NCBI RefSeq assembly: GCF_022539505.1
Contig: NC_061514.1
Span: forward strand, 253,444,124 to 253,508,123
Reading direction: 5' to 3'
DNA from: Lolium rigidum
Lineage: Eukaryota > Streptophyta > Magnoliopsida > Poales > Poaceae
Length of the DNA stretch: 64,000 bases
Shown here: positions 47,641-58,068 of the stretch, one piece after another
Numbering within the stretch: position 1 is the first letter of the stretch
Layout of the letters: each line of letters begins with the position of its first letter
The notes under the pieces: generated by a model
Seen by the model: only the letters and a program-made list of their open reading frames with translations
Told to the model about the DNA's origin: nothing
The model's database searches: none
Program-made: the position numbers and the translations under genes

Positions 47641-49034
47641 AGTTTTAGCAGTTTCAGGCAATTTTGCACGCTTTGCACTAGGAGTAGAAACATTGCCAAC
47701 ACCAATTATTTTACCATTGATAGTAGGAGGTGTAGCAACATGTGAATCATTAACATTACTAGTGGTGGTAATAGTCCAAACTTTAGCTACATTCTTTTTA
47801 GCTAGTTTTTCATTTTCTTCTCTTTCCCACCTAGCATGCAATTCAGCCATCAATCTAATATTCTCATTAATTAGAACTTGGATTGCATTTGATGTAGTAA
47901 CAATTTTATTATCAATATCCTTATTAGGCATAACTTTCAATTTTAAAAGATCAACATCAGAGGCAAGTCTATCAACCTTAGAAGCAAGAATATCAATTTT
48001 ATCAAGCTTTTCTTCAACAGATTTGTTAAAAGCAGTTTGTGTACTAATAAATTCTTTAAGCATGGCTTCAAGACCAGAGGGTACACTCCTATTATTGTTA
48101 TAAGAATTCCCATAAGAATTACCATAACTATTACCATTAGCAGCAGGATATGACCTATAGTTGTTACCAGAATTATTCCTATAAGCATTGTTGTTGAAAT
48201 TATTATTTTTAATGAAATTCACATCAACATGTTCTTCTTGGGCAACCAATGAAGCTAAAGGAACATTATTAGGATCAACACTAGATCTACCATTCACAAG
48301 CATAGACATAATAGCATCAATCTTATCACTCAAGGAGGAGGTTTCTTCAACAGAATTTACCTTCTTACCTTGTGGAGCTCTTTCCGTGTGCCATTCGTAG
48401 TAATTTGTCATCATATCATCAAGAAGCTTTGTTGCCGCCCCAAAGTGATGGACATAAAGGTACCTCCAGCAGCTGAATCCAATAGGTTCCGCGAAGAAAA
48501 ATTCAGTCTCGCATAAAAGGTTTGGATGATCATCCAAGTAGTTAGTCCATGGGTTGGGCAATTCTTCACCAAAGATTTCATTCTCTCCCATGCTTGAGCA
48601 ACATGTTCATTATCTAATTGCTTGAAATTCATTTTGCTACTTCTCAAAGATATAATTTTAGCGGGAGGATAATATCTACCAATAAAAGCATCCTTATATT
48701 TAGTCCATGAATCAATACTATTTCTAGGCAGAGATAGCAACCAATTTTTAGCTCTTCCTCTTAAGGAGAAAGGAAACAATTTTAATTTTATAATGTCACC
48801 ATCTACATCCTTATACTTTTGCATTTCACATAGTTCAACAAAATTATTAAGATGGGCAGCAAGCATCATCGAACTAACACCGTAAAATTGCTCTCTCATA
48901 ACAAGATTAAGTAAAGCATGTTTAATTTCAAAAAATTCTGCTGTAGTAGCAGGTGGAGCAATAGGTGTGCATAAGAAATCATTATTATTTGTGCTAGTGA
49001 AGTCACACAACTTAGTATTCTCAACAGTACCCAT
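47578..49034 (-). pseudogene. G2 gag (one frameshift)
   Basis: The first frame (49034-48411) carries the retrotransposon gag region: LRGRAKNWLLSLP near 48750 and WTKYKDAFIGRYYPPAKI near 48690, the capsid-like core of Athila-type gag. At about 48435 the frame is lost at a G run; the sense continues in the frame 48591-47578 from AATKLLDDMMTNYYEWH. The C-terminal part is Asn/Tyr/Gly-rich (48210-48080), then coiled-coil-like (EKLDKIDILASKVDRLASDV, near 48000). No zinc knuckle is obvious. The protein would package element RNA. Confidence 0.87.
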
Positions 49035-49262
49035 TTTAGCAGTAGTAAATAAAGCAAACTAAATAAAGTAAATCCAAGTAACTAATTTTTTTGTGTTTTT
49101 AATATGGAGAACAAGACAGTAAATAAAGTAAAACTAGCAACTAATTTTTTTGTATTTTTTATATAAGAGCAAACAAAGCAGTAAATAAAGTAAAGCAAAG
49201 CAAGACAAAAACAAAGTAAAGAGATTGGAAGTGGGAGACTCCCCTTGCAGCGTGTCTTGATC

Positions 49263-49280
49263 TCCCCGGCAACGGCGCCA
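49263..49280 (-). other. G2 primer-binding site (tRNA-Asp type)
   Basis: TGGCGCCGTTGCCGGGGA on the minus strand, eleven bases inside the 5' LTR; identical to the G1 site. Confidence 0.93.
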
Positions 49281-49291
49281 GAAAAAATGCT

Positions 49292-50895
49292 TGATGGCGT
49301 GTAAGACACATGTCCGTTGGGAACCCCAAGAGGAAGGTGTGATGCGTACAGTAGCAAGTTTTCCCTCAGTAAGAAACCAAGGTTTATCGAACCAGTAGGA
49401 GTCAAGAAGCACGTTGAAGGTTGATGGTGGCGGAGTGTAGTGCGCGCAACACCAGGGATTCCGGCGCCAACGTGGAACCTGCACAACACAATCAAAGTAC
49501 TTTGCCCCAACGTAACAGTGAGGTTGTCAATCTCACCGGCTTGCTGTAAACAAAGGATTAAACGTATTGTGTGGAAGATGATGATTGTTTGCGAAGAACA
49601 AGTAAAGAACAATTGCGATAGATTGTATTTCGGATGTAAAGAATAGGACCGGGGTCCACAGTTCACTAGTGGTGTCTCTCCCATAAGATAAACAGATGTT
49701 GGGTGAACAAATTGCGCTTGGGCAATTGACAAATAAAGAAGGCATAACAATGCACATACATATATCATGATGAGTACTATGAGATTCAATCAGTGGCATT
49801 ACGACAAAGTACATAGACCGCTATCCAAGCATGCATCTATGCCTAAAAAGTCCACCTTCAGAGTTATCATCCGAACCCCTTCCAAGTATTAAGTTGCAAA
49901 CAACGGACAATTGCATTAAGTATGGTGCGTAATGTAATCAACACAAATATCCTTAGACAAAGCATCGATGTTTTATCCCTAGTGGCAACATTACATCCAC
50001 AACCTTAGAACTTTCTCGTCACCGTCCCGCATTTAATGGAGGCATGAACCCACTATCGAGCATAAATACTCCCTCTTGGAGTCACAAGTATCAACTTGGC
50101 CAGAGCCTCTACTAGCAACGGAGAGCATGCAAGAACATAAATAATATATATGATAGATTGATAATCAACTTGACATAGTATTCAATATTCATCGGATCCC
50201 AACAAACACAACATGTAGCATTACAAATAGATGATCTTGATCATGATAGGCAGCTCACAAGATCTAACATGATAGCACAATGAGGAGAAGACAACCATCT
50301 AGCTACTGTTATGGACCCATAGTCCGAGGGGTGGACTACTCACACATCGATCCGGAGGCGATCATGTCGATGAAGAGACCTCCGGGAGATGATTCCCCTC
50401 TCCGGCGGGGTGCCGGAGGCGATCTCCTGAATCCCCCGAGATGGGATTGGCGGCGGCGGCGTCTCTGGAAGGTTTTCCGTATCGTGGCTCTCGGTACTGG
50501 GGGTTTCGCGACGAAGACTTTAAGTAGGCGGAATGGCAGGTCAAGGGGCGTCACGAGGGGCCCACACACTAGGGCCGCGCGGCCAGCACTTGGTCCGCGC
50601 CGCCCTATTGTGTCGCCACCTCGTGGCCCCACTTTGTTTCCTCTTCGGACTTCTGGAAGCTTCGTGGAAAAATAGGACACTGGGCGTTGATTTCGTCCAA
50701 TTCCGAGAATATTTCCTTACTAGGATTTCTGAAACCAAAAACAGCAGAAAACAGCAACTGGCTCTTCGGCATCTCGTCAATAGGTTAATGCCGGAAAATG
50801 CATAAATATGACATATAATGTGTGTAAAACATGTGAGTATCATCATAAAAGTAGCATGGAACATAAGAAATTATAGATACGTTTGGGACGTATCA
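49292..50895 (-). repeat. 5' LTR of G2
   Basis: On the minus strand it starts TGATACGTCCCAAACGTATC at 50895 and ends CACGCCATCA at 49292. The 1604 bp match the reunited 3' LTR (27630-28176 plus 36978-38030, 1600 bp). Confidence 0.95.
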
Positions 50896-50900
50896 ATAGG

Positions 50901-52136
50901 ACGGTATTGTTGGATCATTTCTGCTTCATTAACCTTCAACAATAAGATAATTTCACCAAAGTTGAGCCTAAACAGCTCCAACTGACCAGCATGAAGATCC
51001 GTGAAAAGAGCCAGCAGGTCAAACTTGATGACATCCCAGAAATTCTGATAAAATTCAGCTGGAAAGCCATCAGGACCAGGGGCTTTATTATGCTCCATTT
51101 GAAAAACAGCTTTTCTTACTTCCTCCTCAATGTAAGGAGAAGTGAGAAAATTATTCTCCGCTTGAGAGAATTGAGGAATATCATCCGTTCTAGTCTCATC
51201 AAATGAGAAATTTCCTTCCCCGGGAGCACCAAAAAGTCCCTTATAATAGCTCGTAATATACGACTTTAGCTGTTCATGACCCTCAATCGTACCCCCATCC
51301 TGCACAAGAGAACGAATAAGTTTCTTCCTATGTCTGCCATTGGCAACACAATGGAAGTACCTTGTATTCGAATCTCCCTCCAGAATAAATTGGGCCTTAG
51401 ATCGTTCGTACCATTTCAGCTCCTCTTCACGCAGAAGTTTTGCAATTTCCCCATTCGATTGGCTTTTTTGCTCAATCTCTTGTGCAGAAAGAGGCCGAAC
51501 TTCTGCTTTAGCTTCGAGGTCATCTATAATAGATGATAGTCGTTGCTTTTCTTTTTTAAAATCCCAGTTGTGTGTCGTGCCCAGCCATAGAGGTGTTTGC
51601 ATACATCACGCATTTTATTATTCCACCTCTGTATCGGAGACAAACCTACAACCGGTCTTTCCCATATCCTTTTAACCATGGTCTGAAAACCATCCCGATT
51701 CAACCAACCGAGTTCAAATTTAAATCGGCGATTAGACGGAGGTCTAGGTAAACCAGTGGATAATAAGATGGGAGCATGATCCGAAACCCAACAATACGTT
51801 CTAGCGCGCGCACCGGCACCATTGGGAATTTCAATTCCCAATCGGTATCCATGAGTACGCGATCTGGTTTTTCATATGTTGGTTCCGGAAGATTGTTAGC
51901 CCAGGTAAATTGTCTGCCAATCATTGACACTTCCCTCAAATCCAAGCTGTCAATGACCGCATTGAACAAGAAGGGACAGTGATTGTCAAAACTGCCCCTA
52001 CTCTCCTCGCATGGAAATCTCAACAAATTAAAATCCCCCCTATGAGGATAGGATGAGGGTTTTTCTTTGCTAGATTCACCAATTCTCGAAGAAAGGCGGC
52101 CTTGTAAGCTTCCTGAGCAGCACCATACACGGCGAC
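50901..52136 (-). pseudogene. LINE-A fragment 2: endonuclease C-terminus to reverse transcriptase N-terminus
   Basis: Minus strand. The endonuclease part shows GDFNLLRFPCEESRG (near 52030) and SDHAPILLS (near 51775), both conserved in the APE-type endonuclease of plant LINEs. Next come the linker with WYERSKAQFILEGDSNTRYF (near 51385) and the start of reverse transcriptase, HNKAPGPDGFPAEFYQNFW (near 51065), up to RPI at the G2 junction. At least two frameshifts interrupt it, one in the G run before GDFN. Confidence 0.9.
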
Positions 52137-52175
52137 TAGCACTAGTAGGGAAATGCTTATAGGTTGAGCTTAGTT

Positions 52176-52470
52176 CTATGGCGCACCAGCAGAAATGCGC
52201 CACAGAAAGATTTTTTGTGGCGCACGAGAAAGAATGCGCCACAAAAATAAGCTATTTTTGTGGAGCACTACTGAACCGTGCGCCACAGAAATTATGTGGG
52301 GCCCACATCCTGCCACCACCAATTATTAGTGTAGGTATTTCTGTGGCGCACATGGCGTGTTGCGCCGCAGAAATAAGTGTTTCTGTGGCGCACTGGTTTT
52401 GGTGCGCCACAGAAGTAGTTGATTCTGTGGCGCACTTGTGGTGGTGCGCCACAAAAATAGCGCCTTCTAT
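52176..52470. repeat. CACTA left subterminal repeats
   Basis: About ten alternating copies of GTGGCGCAC and GTGCGCCAC, usually next to AGAA or TTCT. Pairs of opposite copies sit 10-20 bp apart, so the zone is a string of small hairpins. The right counterpart is 56880-57062. Confidence 0.88.
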
Positions 52471-52479
52471 ATCCAACCG

Positions 52480-52945
52480 TACCCCCTCCCCCCCCCCGCC
52501 CGTACTTCCTCCTCCACCCCTCTTCCTCTCCCTACCGCCGCGCGCTGCCGCCTTCCATGGTGAGCGTCGTCGTCGCCGTCGCCGTCGCCGCCTCCTTCCT
52601 CCGCGAGGGCCGCATGCCGCCACGCTCCACCCATCCCCGCCACCAGCAGCACAAGCCGCTGCGGCATGGAGGAGGAGGGGCGGCCGCCGCATGGAGGAGG
52701 AGGGGCCGGCTCCGCGTCAAGGAGGAGGAGCCGCCGCGTCTTCCTCCTCCTCCACCCCTGCCATCATCGTCAACCTCCTCCTCCACCCCTACCCAGCCCC
52801 TCCCTCTTCCTCTACCCGGCCCCTCCTCCAACAAAGCATCGTCGGTGAGCTCCACCTCTCCCCTCCCCTCCCTCTTCCTCTCCCGTGCGGGCACAAAGTG
52901 CTCGACGAAATTACTTTGTCTCTTTGTCCCTGGTTGCCTCCTTAA
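52480..52945 (+). other. GC-rich exon-like block in the CACTA element
   Basis: A C-rich leader starts near 52480; the frame 52178-52945 and others are open because of Pro/Arg/Ala-rich low-complexity codons. No domain is recognisable. Base composition changes sharply from the AT-rich DNA that follows, as at the first exon of a grass gene. It could be a captured first exon or element-own sequence. Confidence 0.4.
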
Positions 52946-52950
52946 TTGAT

Positions 52951-54392
52951 GCCTTATGATCCAAATTACTATATTATTGGATTGAGTGATATGGCTACTG
53001 CTTGTTTGCTCTCCAAATTACCAAGTGATGAATATATAATCCCTTTGGAGCATCTCCCCCATGCTATATATGTGTATTTGACCATGCTTATGATGGATTT
53101 CTTTTAAGGACTCTAGCTAGATTAGAGGGGAAAAAGTTGCTGCTTTTTTGCCTATGATAATGGATCATCAAATGTTTCCCTTTGTCCCCTGGTTGCCTCC
53201 TTAATTGATGCCTTATGATCCAAATGACCCAAGTCCCTTGCATGATCCTATTTGTCCCTCATGTTGCTTAAGATGAATAAATTCCATCTAATCACCATTT
53301 GGAGATCAAGACTAGTTCTTGATTTCCATTAGCTAGACTCCAATATTAAAAATGTCTCCCAAATATGGAGACAAACATTTTAACATTACCCCAATGTTAT
53401 TTCTCTCAAATGGACAGTTTCTGATGGTACGCTTGCTCCTCACTGTACTTTATCAATTCCCTATTGATCCTAAGTACACATGAATATCTGGTGGTGTTCT
53501 TCTGCTGTTTAGTTACTGTCAACACATGTGTTTGCATGTGTGTGTGAGCTGCTTGCAGATGTTTATCCACTCGTTGGCCTTTATTCTTGGTAGCTCAAAG
53601 TGTCATGCACTTACCGGATCATCAAATGTTTCCCTTTGTCCCTGGTTAATTGCCTCCTTAATTGATGCCTTATGATCCAAATTACTATATTATTGGATTG
53701 AGTGATATGGCTACTGCTTGTTTGCTCTCCAAATTACCAAGTGATGAATATATAATCCCTTTGGAGAATCTGCCCCATGCTATATATGTGTATTTGACCA
53801 TGCTTATGATGGATTTCTTTTAAGGACTCTAGCTAGATTAGAGGGGAAAAAGTTGCTGCTTTGTTGCCTATGATAATGGATCATCAAATGTTTCCCTTTG
53901 TCCCTGGTTGCCTCCTTAATTGATGCCTTATGATCCAAATGACCCAAGTCCCTTGCATGATCCCATTTGTCCCTAATGTTGCTTAAGATAAATAAATTAC
54001 CTCTAATCACCATTTGGAGATCAAGACTAGTTCTTGATTTCCATTAGCTAGACTCCAATATTAAAAATGTCTCCCAAATATGGAGACAAACATTTTAACA
54101 TTACCCCAATGTTATTTCTCTCAAATGGACAGTTTCGATGGTATGCTTGCTCCTCACCGTACTTTATCAATTCCCTACTCGATCCTAAGTACCCATGAAT
54201 ATCCGGTGGTGTTCTTCTGCTCGTTTAGTTACTCGTCAACACATGTGTTTGCATGTGTGTGTGAGCTGCTTGCAGATGTTTATCCACCGTTGGCTTTTAT
54301 TCTTGGTAGCTCAAAGTGTCATGCACTTACTCGGATCATCAAATGTTTCCCTTTGTCCCCGGTTAATTGCCTCCTTAATTGATGCCTTATGA
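52951..54392. repeat. 716-bp tandem repeat in the CACTA element
   Basis: GCCTTATGATCCAAATTACT starts at 52951, 53667 and 54384. The first two units (52951-53666 and 53667-54383) align over their whole length with few differences; the third is a stub. Inside each unit the GCCTTATGATCCAAAT phrase occurs a second time (53210 and 53925). Confidence 0.92.
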
Positions 54393-54892
54393 TCCAAATT
54401 ACTATGGTACACTCTGGTTAATGTCCCTGGTTACTACCAAGTGATGAGTAATCCCTTATGGTACCCCAGCTTTGTTTTGAACTCAACCGAGTAATGATAA
54501 ATTTCTATTTCTTGTTGGCTTTGATGAAAATAGAGATATCCACAGTAGGGGATCATGTAAATGAATGCCACTCGTGGTATCCTTTGAAGAAAATGGACTG
54601 CTTTCGATGGTTTTAAAAGGCTAGGTGGTGCTAGGTGATTAAGTTGGCTACCAAGACTTGTCTCATCCGGTTAGCTGGGATATGCTATGTGTTGTTGCTT
54701 GTTTAGGCATATCTATCACTTACTCGGATTTACTTGGTTCTTGATTGGCCTCTCATTTGCCAGCATCACTTGGTCTATATACCAAGTGATGAATAATCCC
54801 TTTGGAGCATCTCGCTCCATGCATGCTATGTGTGTTTGAGCATCTTGACTTATGTCACCATGGTTGCTCGGTTTGTTGGTGTTTTTGTACTT

Positions 54893-56486
54893 GCCGATGA
54901 TTAGATGGTTGGTCGATCACTCGTACACTCGGGGTGGAGCAAGTGAGCTCTGGTGTGATGGCACAAATATCAATATTTTGTGCATCCTACCCGGCCTCAC
55001 TTACTCCATCCCCGGATGTTAATATTTGTTTCGACCAACAAAGTATGAGGCATTCCATTTAGTTCATACTAGCTACTTCTTAATTGCATTGGCCTTTCTT
55101 CCATTTTAGTGCCGATGATTAAATTGTTTGGTCACTTGTACACTGCGGGTGGGGCCAGTGAGCCTGGTGCGATGGCACAAATATCAATCTCTTGTGCATC
55201 CTACCTGGCCTCACTGACCCCATCCCGGAATGTTAATATTTCTTTCGACCAACAAAGTATGAGGCATATGATATGTAGTTGAGATACCACTTGGCTCTTT
55301 CTTCCATTTTAGTGCCGATGATTAGAATGTTTGGTCACCTATACGCCGCAATATACTTTATAGACGGGCCCCCCTTTCCCCAGCCGCCGTTCCGTGAACG
55401 AGTCCTTGACAAGACAACAACGCCGACCTGCCTCTCCGGCGCAGAACCACGCCAATCCCAGCCGCCTCCCTTGTGGCCGCGTCTCTCGCGCTTGCGCTTT
55501 CTCCATGGCCGGACTATGATTGGACACACCGAGGGAATAATGATAATATCCATCACCACTATCGTCAGACTCCACAGGTGTAGAGTACTTTGCAGCAGAT
55601 GCCACTTTTCTTCTCTCGCCGTCCAGTACGTGAACGAGTCCTTAATGCAAAGACGGTGCCGGCCTCCCTAGCATCATGCCGACCCGCAGCCGCGCTTCAG
55701 GCCGTGTCTCACGCGCCCGCACTCTTCGCCTTCTTGCCCGGTGAACGAATAGACTAATCGTTGGAATAGGAAGCCGATGACGGCCGATCGCAATCTAATC
55801 TTGCGACCGGCCGTCATCGGTTTCCTTATTGCAACGATCAGTCTATTGGTTCACCGGGCAAGAAGGCGAACAGTGCAGGGCGCGGGACACACGGCCTGAA
55901 GCGCGGCAACATGGGCCAGCATAATGCTGGGCAGGCCGGCACGGTCTTTGCATCAAGGACTCGTTCACTGGACGGCGAGGGAAGAAAAATGGCATCTGCT
56001 GCAAACTGCTATGCACCTGTGGTGATGGCGATTATCATTATTCCCCCGGTGAGTCCAATCGTGGTCCGGCCATGGAGAAGAGCGCAGGAGACGCGGCCAC
56101 AAGGGAGGCGGCTGGGACTGCCGTGGTTCTGCGCCGGAGAGGCAGATCGGCGTTGTTGTGTCGTCAAGGACCCATTCACGGAACGTCGGCCGGGGAAAGG
56201 GGGCCCTTCTGCAAAGTATACTGCGGTGTATACTGCAACTATGGTTTCCATAGTATTTGTGTTGACCAACAATGTATGAGGCACTTATTCCATTTTGTCA
56301 TTCCATTTGCTTTGAGATTTTCAAAATGCCGATGATTAAAATGTTTGGTCACCGTACACTCGGGGGTGGCGTAAGTGAGCCTCGGTAAGATAGCACAAAT
56401 ATCAATCTCTTGTGCATCGGACTTGGTCTCACCTACGCCATCCCCGAATGTTAATATTTGTGTTGACCAACAATGTATGAGGCATT
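54893..56486. repeat. Four dispersed copies of a 160-bp repeat in the CACTA element
   Basis: Units starting GCCGATGATTA and ending TATGAGGCA occur at 54893-55054, 55111-55266, 55314 to about 56282 (split by the hairpin at 55341-56231) and 56328-56486. Each contains GTTTGGTCAC near the start and GACCAACAA near the end. Confidence 0.85.
55341..56231. mobile_element. 891-bp foldback hairpin inside the CACTA element
   Basis: The left arm (from 55341) and right arm (to 56231) are inverted copies of about 430 bp with a loop near 55785-55810. The centre, GATGACGGCCGATCGC and its partner GCGACCGGCCGTCATC, is almost perfect. The outer ends read ATACGCCGCAATATACTTT and, inverted, ATACACCGCAGTATACTTT. 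It sits inside one copy of the 160-bp repeat. The GC-rich arms have open frames in several phases but no known domain. Type (foldback MITE or inverted duplication) is not settled; no clear target duplication was found. Confidence 0.8.
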
Positions 56487-57088
56487 TATTCCATTTCTCT
56501 TGTGCATCGGACTTGTTGGTCTCACTTTCTTCCATTTTCATCATAGTAGGAACTGGATGAAGACCCCGATGCAAGCGAGCCTGGTGGGTAGAGATGAGGG
56601 AGCAAAGGAGGAACCGGATGAAGACTACTTTGTATCTTAAAATTGTGAATTTTGTATGAATTAAGAGTTGTATGCAAAACATTTGACACTTGCCACTATA
56701 TATGTATCTCGATCGGGCTCTAAGTACTGTGATGATGATGTATAATGTTGCTATGTTATATGTGTCCATATTATATCTGTCTATCTGTCTATATTATACC
56801 TGTATACTGTGTACAAAACCTGTATAAAACCTGTATAATACACCAGGGAGCACAAAATCGAGTATACATGTACATTGTTCTGTGGCGCACCAAAATAGAA
56901 TTCGGTGGCGCACCTATTTCTGTGGCGCAGCTGGACCGTATGCGCCACAGAACACGTTAATTCTGTGGCGCATGGTACAGTGCGCCACAGAAACCCTATT
57001 TTGTGGCGAAGTTTCTGTGGCGCACCGCCCGTGCGCCACAGAATCATGTTTTCGTGCGCCACTGATGAAGCTTTTCCTACTAGTGTAG

Positions 57089-57808
57089 ACTCCAAATGAA
57101 ATTGTCAGCTCGATTGCGGATGTGGAATTTGAGATGAAATTCCCCCACCGAATGTGCTAACACTTCCATTGAGTCCGTTCGGACACCGAGTAAGATACCA
57201 CCAGATCTTCCACGGGGACGACTAGATATCCATGTAAAGTCAATACCACCGGATATACGGTTAAGAAGACTTTGCGAGAAATCTCGTCTCTCCGTCTCAG
57301 AAATAGCAAAAAAAAAACCAAATTATGATCCCTAATGCAATCGGAAAAATGTACTGTTTAGCCAAGTCACCAAGATCTCTGCTATTCGCAAACATGCCAT
57401 TCATTGGGAAACAATGGAAGATTTGGAAATTTTAGACCGTTTCCGCGGTTTCTTATTGGAGGAGGATTTGGACTTGTGACGAGATGCCTTTAACTCCTAT
57501 AAAGAGTAAAGATCATCCTCATCCAAACCCACCTCTGATACTTCACCAACTAGGTGAGCAAGAAGCTGACCATCTAACGTGACAATCGCTTCCTCCTCAT
57601 CTAAATAGGTGGAATCCAGCACGATCGAAGCTTTTGGAATAACTGTAAGATGATCAAATTCCATATGCTTCAAGACTCTAGTTGAAATATATATCTCTTT
57701 TTTATTACTACCTAGCCTAACACCTAAATTATTAAGCTTAGAAGAAATAACAGGCGAAGTAAAAGAGAGAAAATATTTCGATTTATTAGAAACATGTATA
57801 CTACACAT
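57089..57808 (-). pseudogene. LINE-A fragment 1: ORF1 C-terminus and start of endonuclease
   Basis: Minus strand. The frame 57808-57497 (SSKLNNLGVRLGSNKKEIYI, then ending GEVSEVGLDEDDLYSL) resembles the end of plant LINE ORF1. It is followed after about 200 bp by endonuclease sequence (GRSGGILLGVRTDSMEVLA near 57205, then FHLKFHIRNR) that joins across the CACTA insertion to VAVYGAAQEAYKAAFLREL in fragment 2. The LINE 5' end is not resolved beyond about 57810. Confidence 0.78.
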
Positions 57809-58068
57809 ACATCACAATGAACACCATCCTTACAATGCTAAACCAAAGGTTAGCCACCAATCAATATATAACCACAACAAAAAGGGCTCACCTTGCCCAG
57901 CAAGATCCACAGGGACGCGTGAGTCAACCAATGCCTATCACCTTCAAAGAAGGAGCACTTCATCAAGACTGGCTAAGCCAATGTACCTTCCCCCTTGTAT
58001 ATCTACTTCATAACTCATGAGGCGTATATAATAAAATAATTATTTTTTATAAAAGATAATATATTAAT

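Larger units (their letters stand above)
27630..50895 (-). mobile_element. Gypsy element G2: Athila-like with gag and protease only, carrying two insertions
   Basis: Spans 23.3 kb, flanked by the duplication ATAGG at 27625-27629 and 50896-50900, inside LINE-A. After removing the Angela-type Copia (28177-36972) and the 6.3-kb unit (39977-46271) about 8.2 kb remains: 5' LTR (49292-50895), tRNA-Asp primer site, frameshifted gag, protease, a noncoding 3' region, and a 3' LTR split by the Copia. No reverse transcriptase, RNase H or integrase is present, so the family is nonautonomous. The same LTR family supplies the solo LTR at 3636-5231. Confidence 0.93.
52140..57085. mobile_element. CACTA (En/Spm-type) transposon, nonautonomous, with cargo-like interior
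   Basis: The ends CACTAGTAGGGAAATGCTTA (52140) and the inverse of CACTAGTAGGAAAAGCTTCA (ending 57085) are flanked by the 3-bp duplication TAG at 52137-52139 and 57086-57088. CACTA termini with a 3-bp duplication define the superfamily. Subterminal zones of about 300 bp (52176-52470) and 200 bp (56880-57062) are packed with GTGGCGCAC and its inverse GTGCGCCAC, the expected transposase-binding arrays. No transposase is recognisable. The interior holds a GC-rich exon-like block, two and a half 716-bp tandem repeats, four copies of a roughly 160-bp repeat and an 891-bp hairpin. It interrupts the LINE-A endonuclease. Confidence 0.93.

Noticed and set aside
49263..49280. Possible tRNA-Asp gene fragment
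   Set aside because: Only the 18 bases matching the tRNA 3' end are present, next to an LTR; it is a primer-binding site. The same applies to 23895-23912.
52176..52470. CRISPR-like alternation of a short repeat and spacers
   Set aside because: The repeats alternate in orientation, spacers vary in length, and the zone lies inside CACTA ends of a plant genome; these are subterminal transposase sites.
57817..58020. 67-codon plus-strand frame next to LINE-A
   Set aside because: No recognisable domain and near the unresolved LINE 5' end; considered chance.
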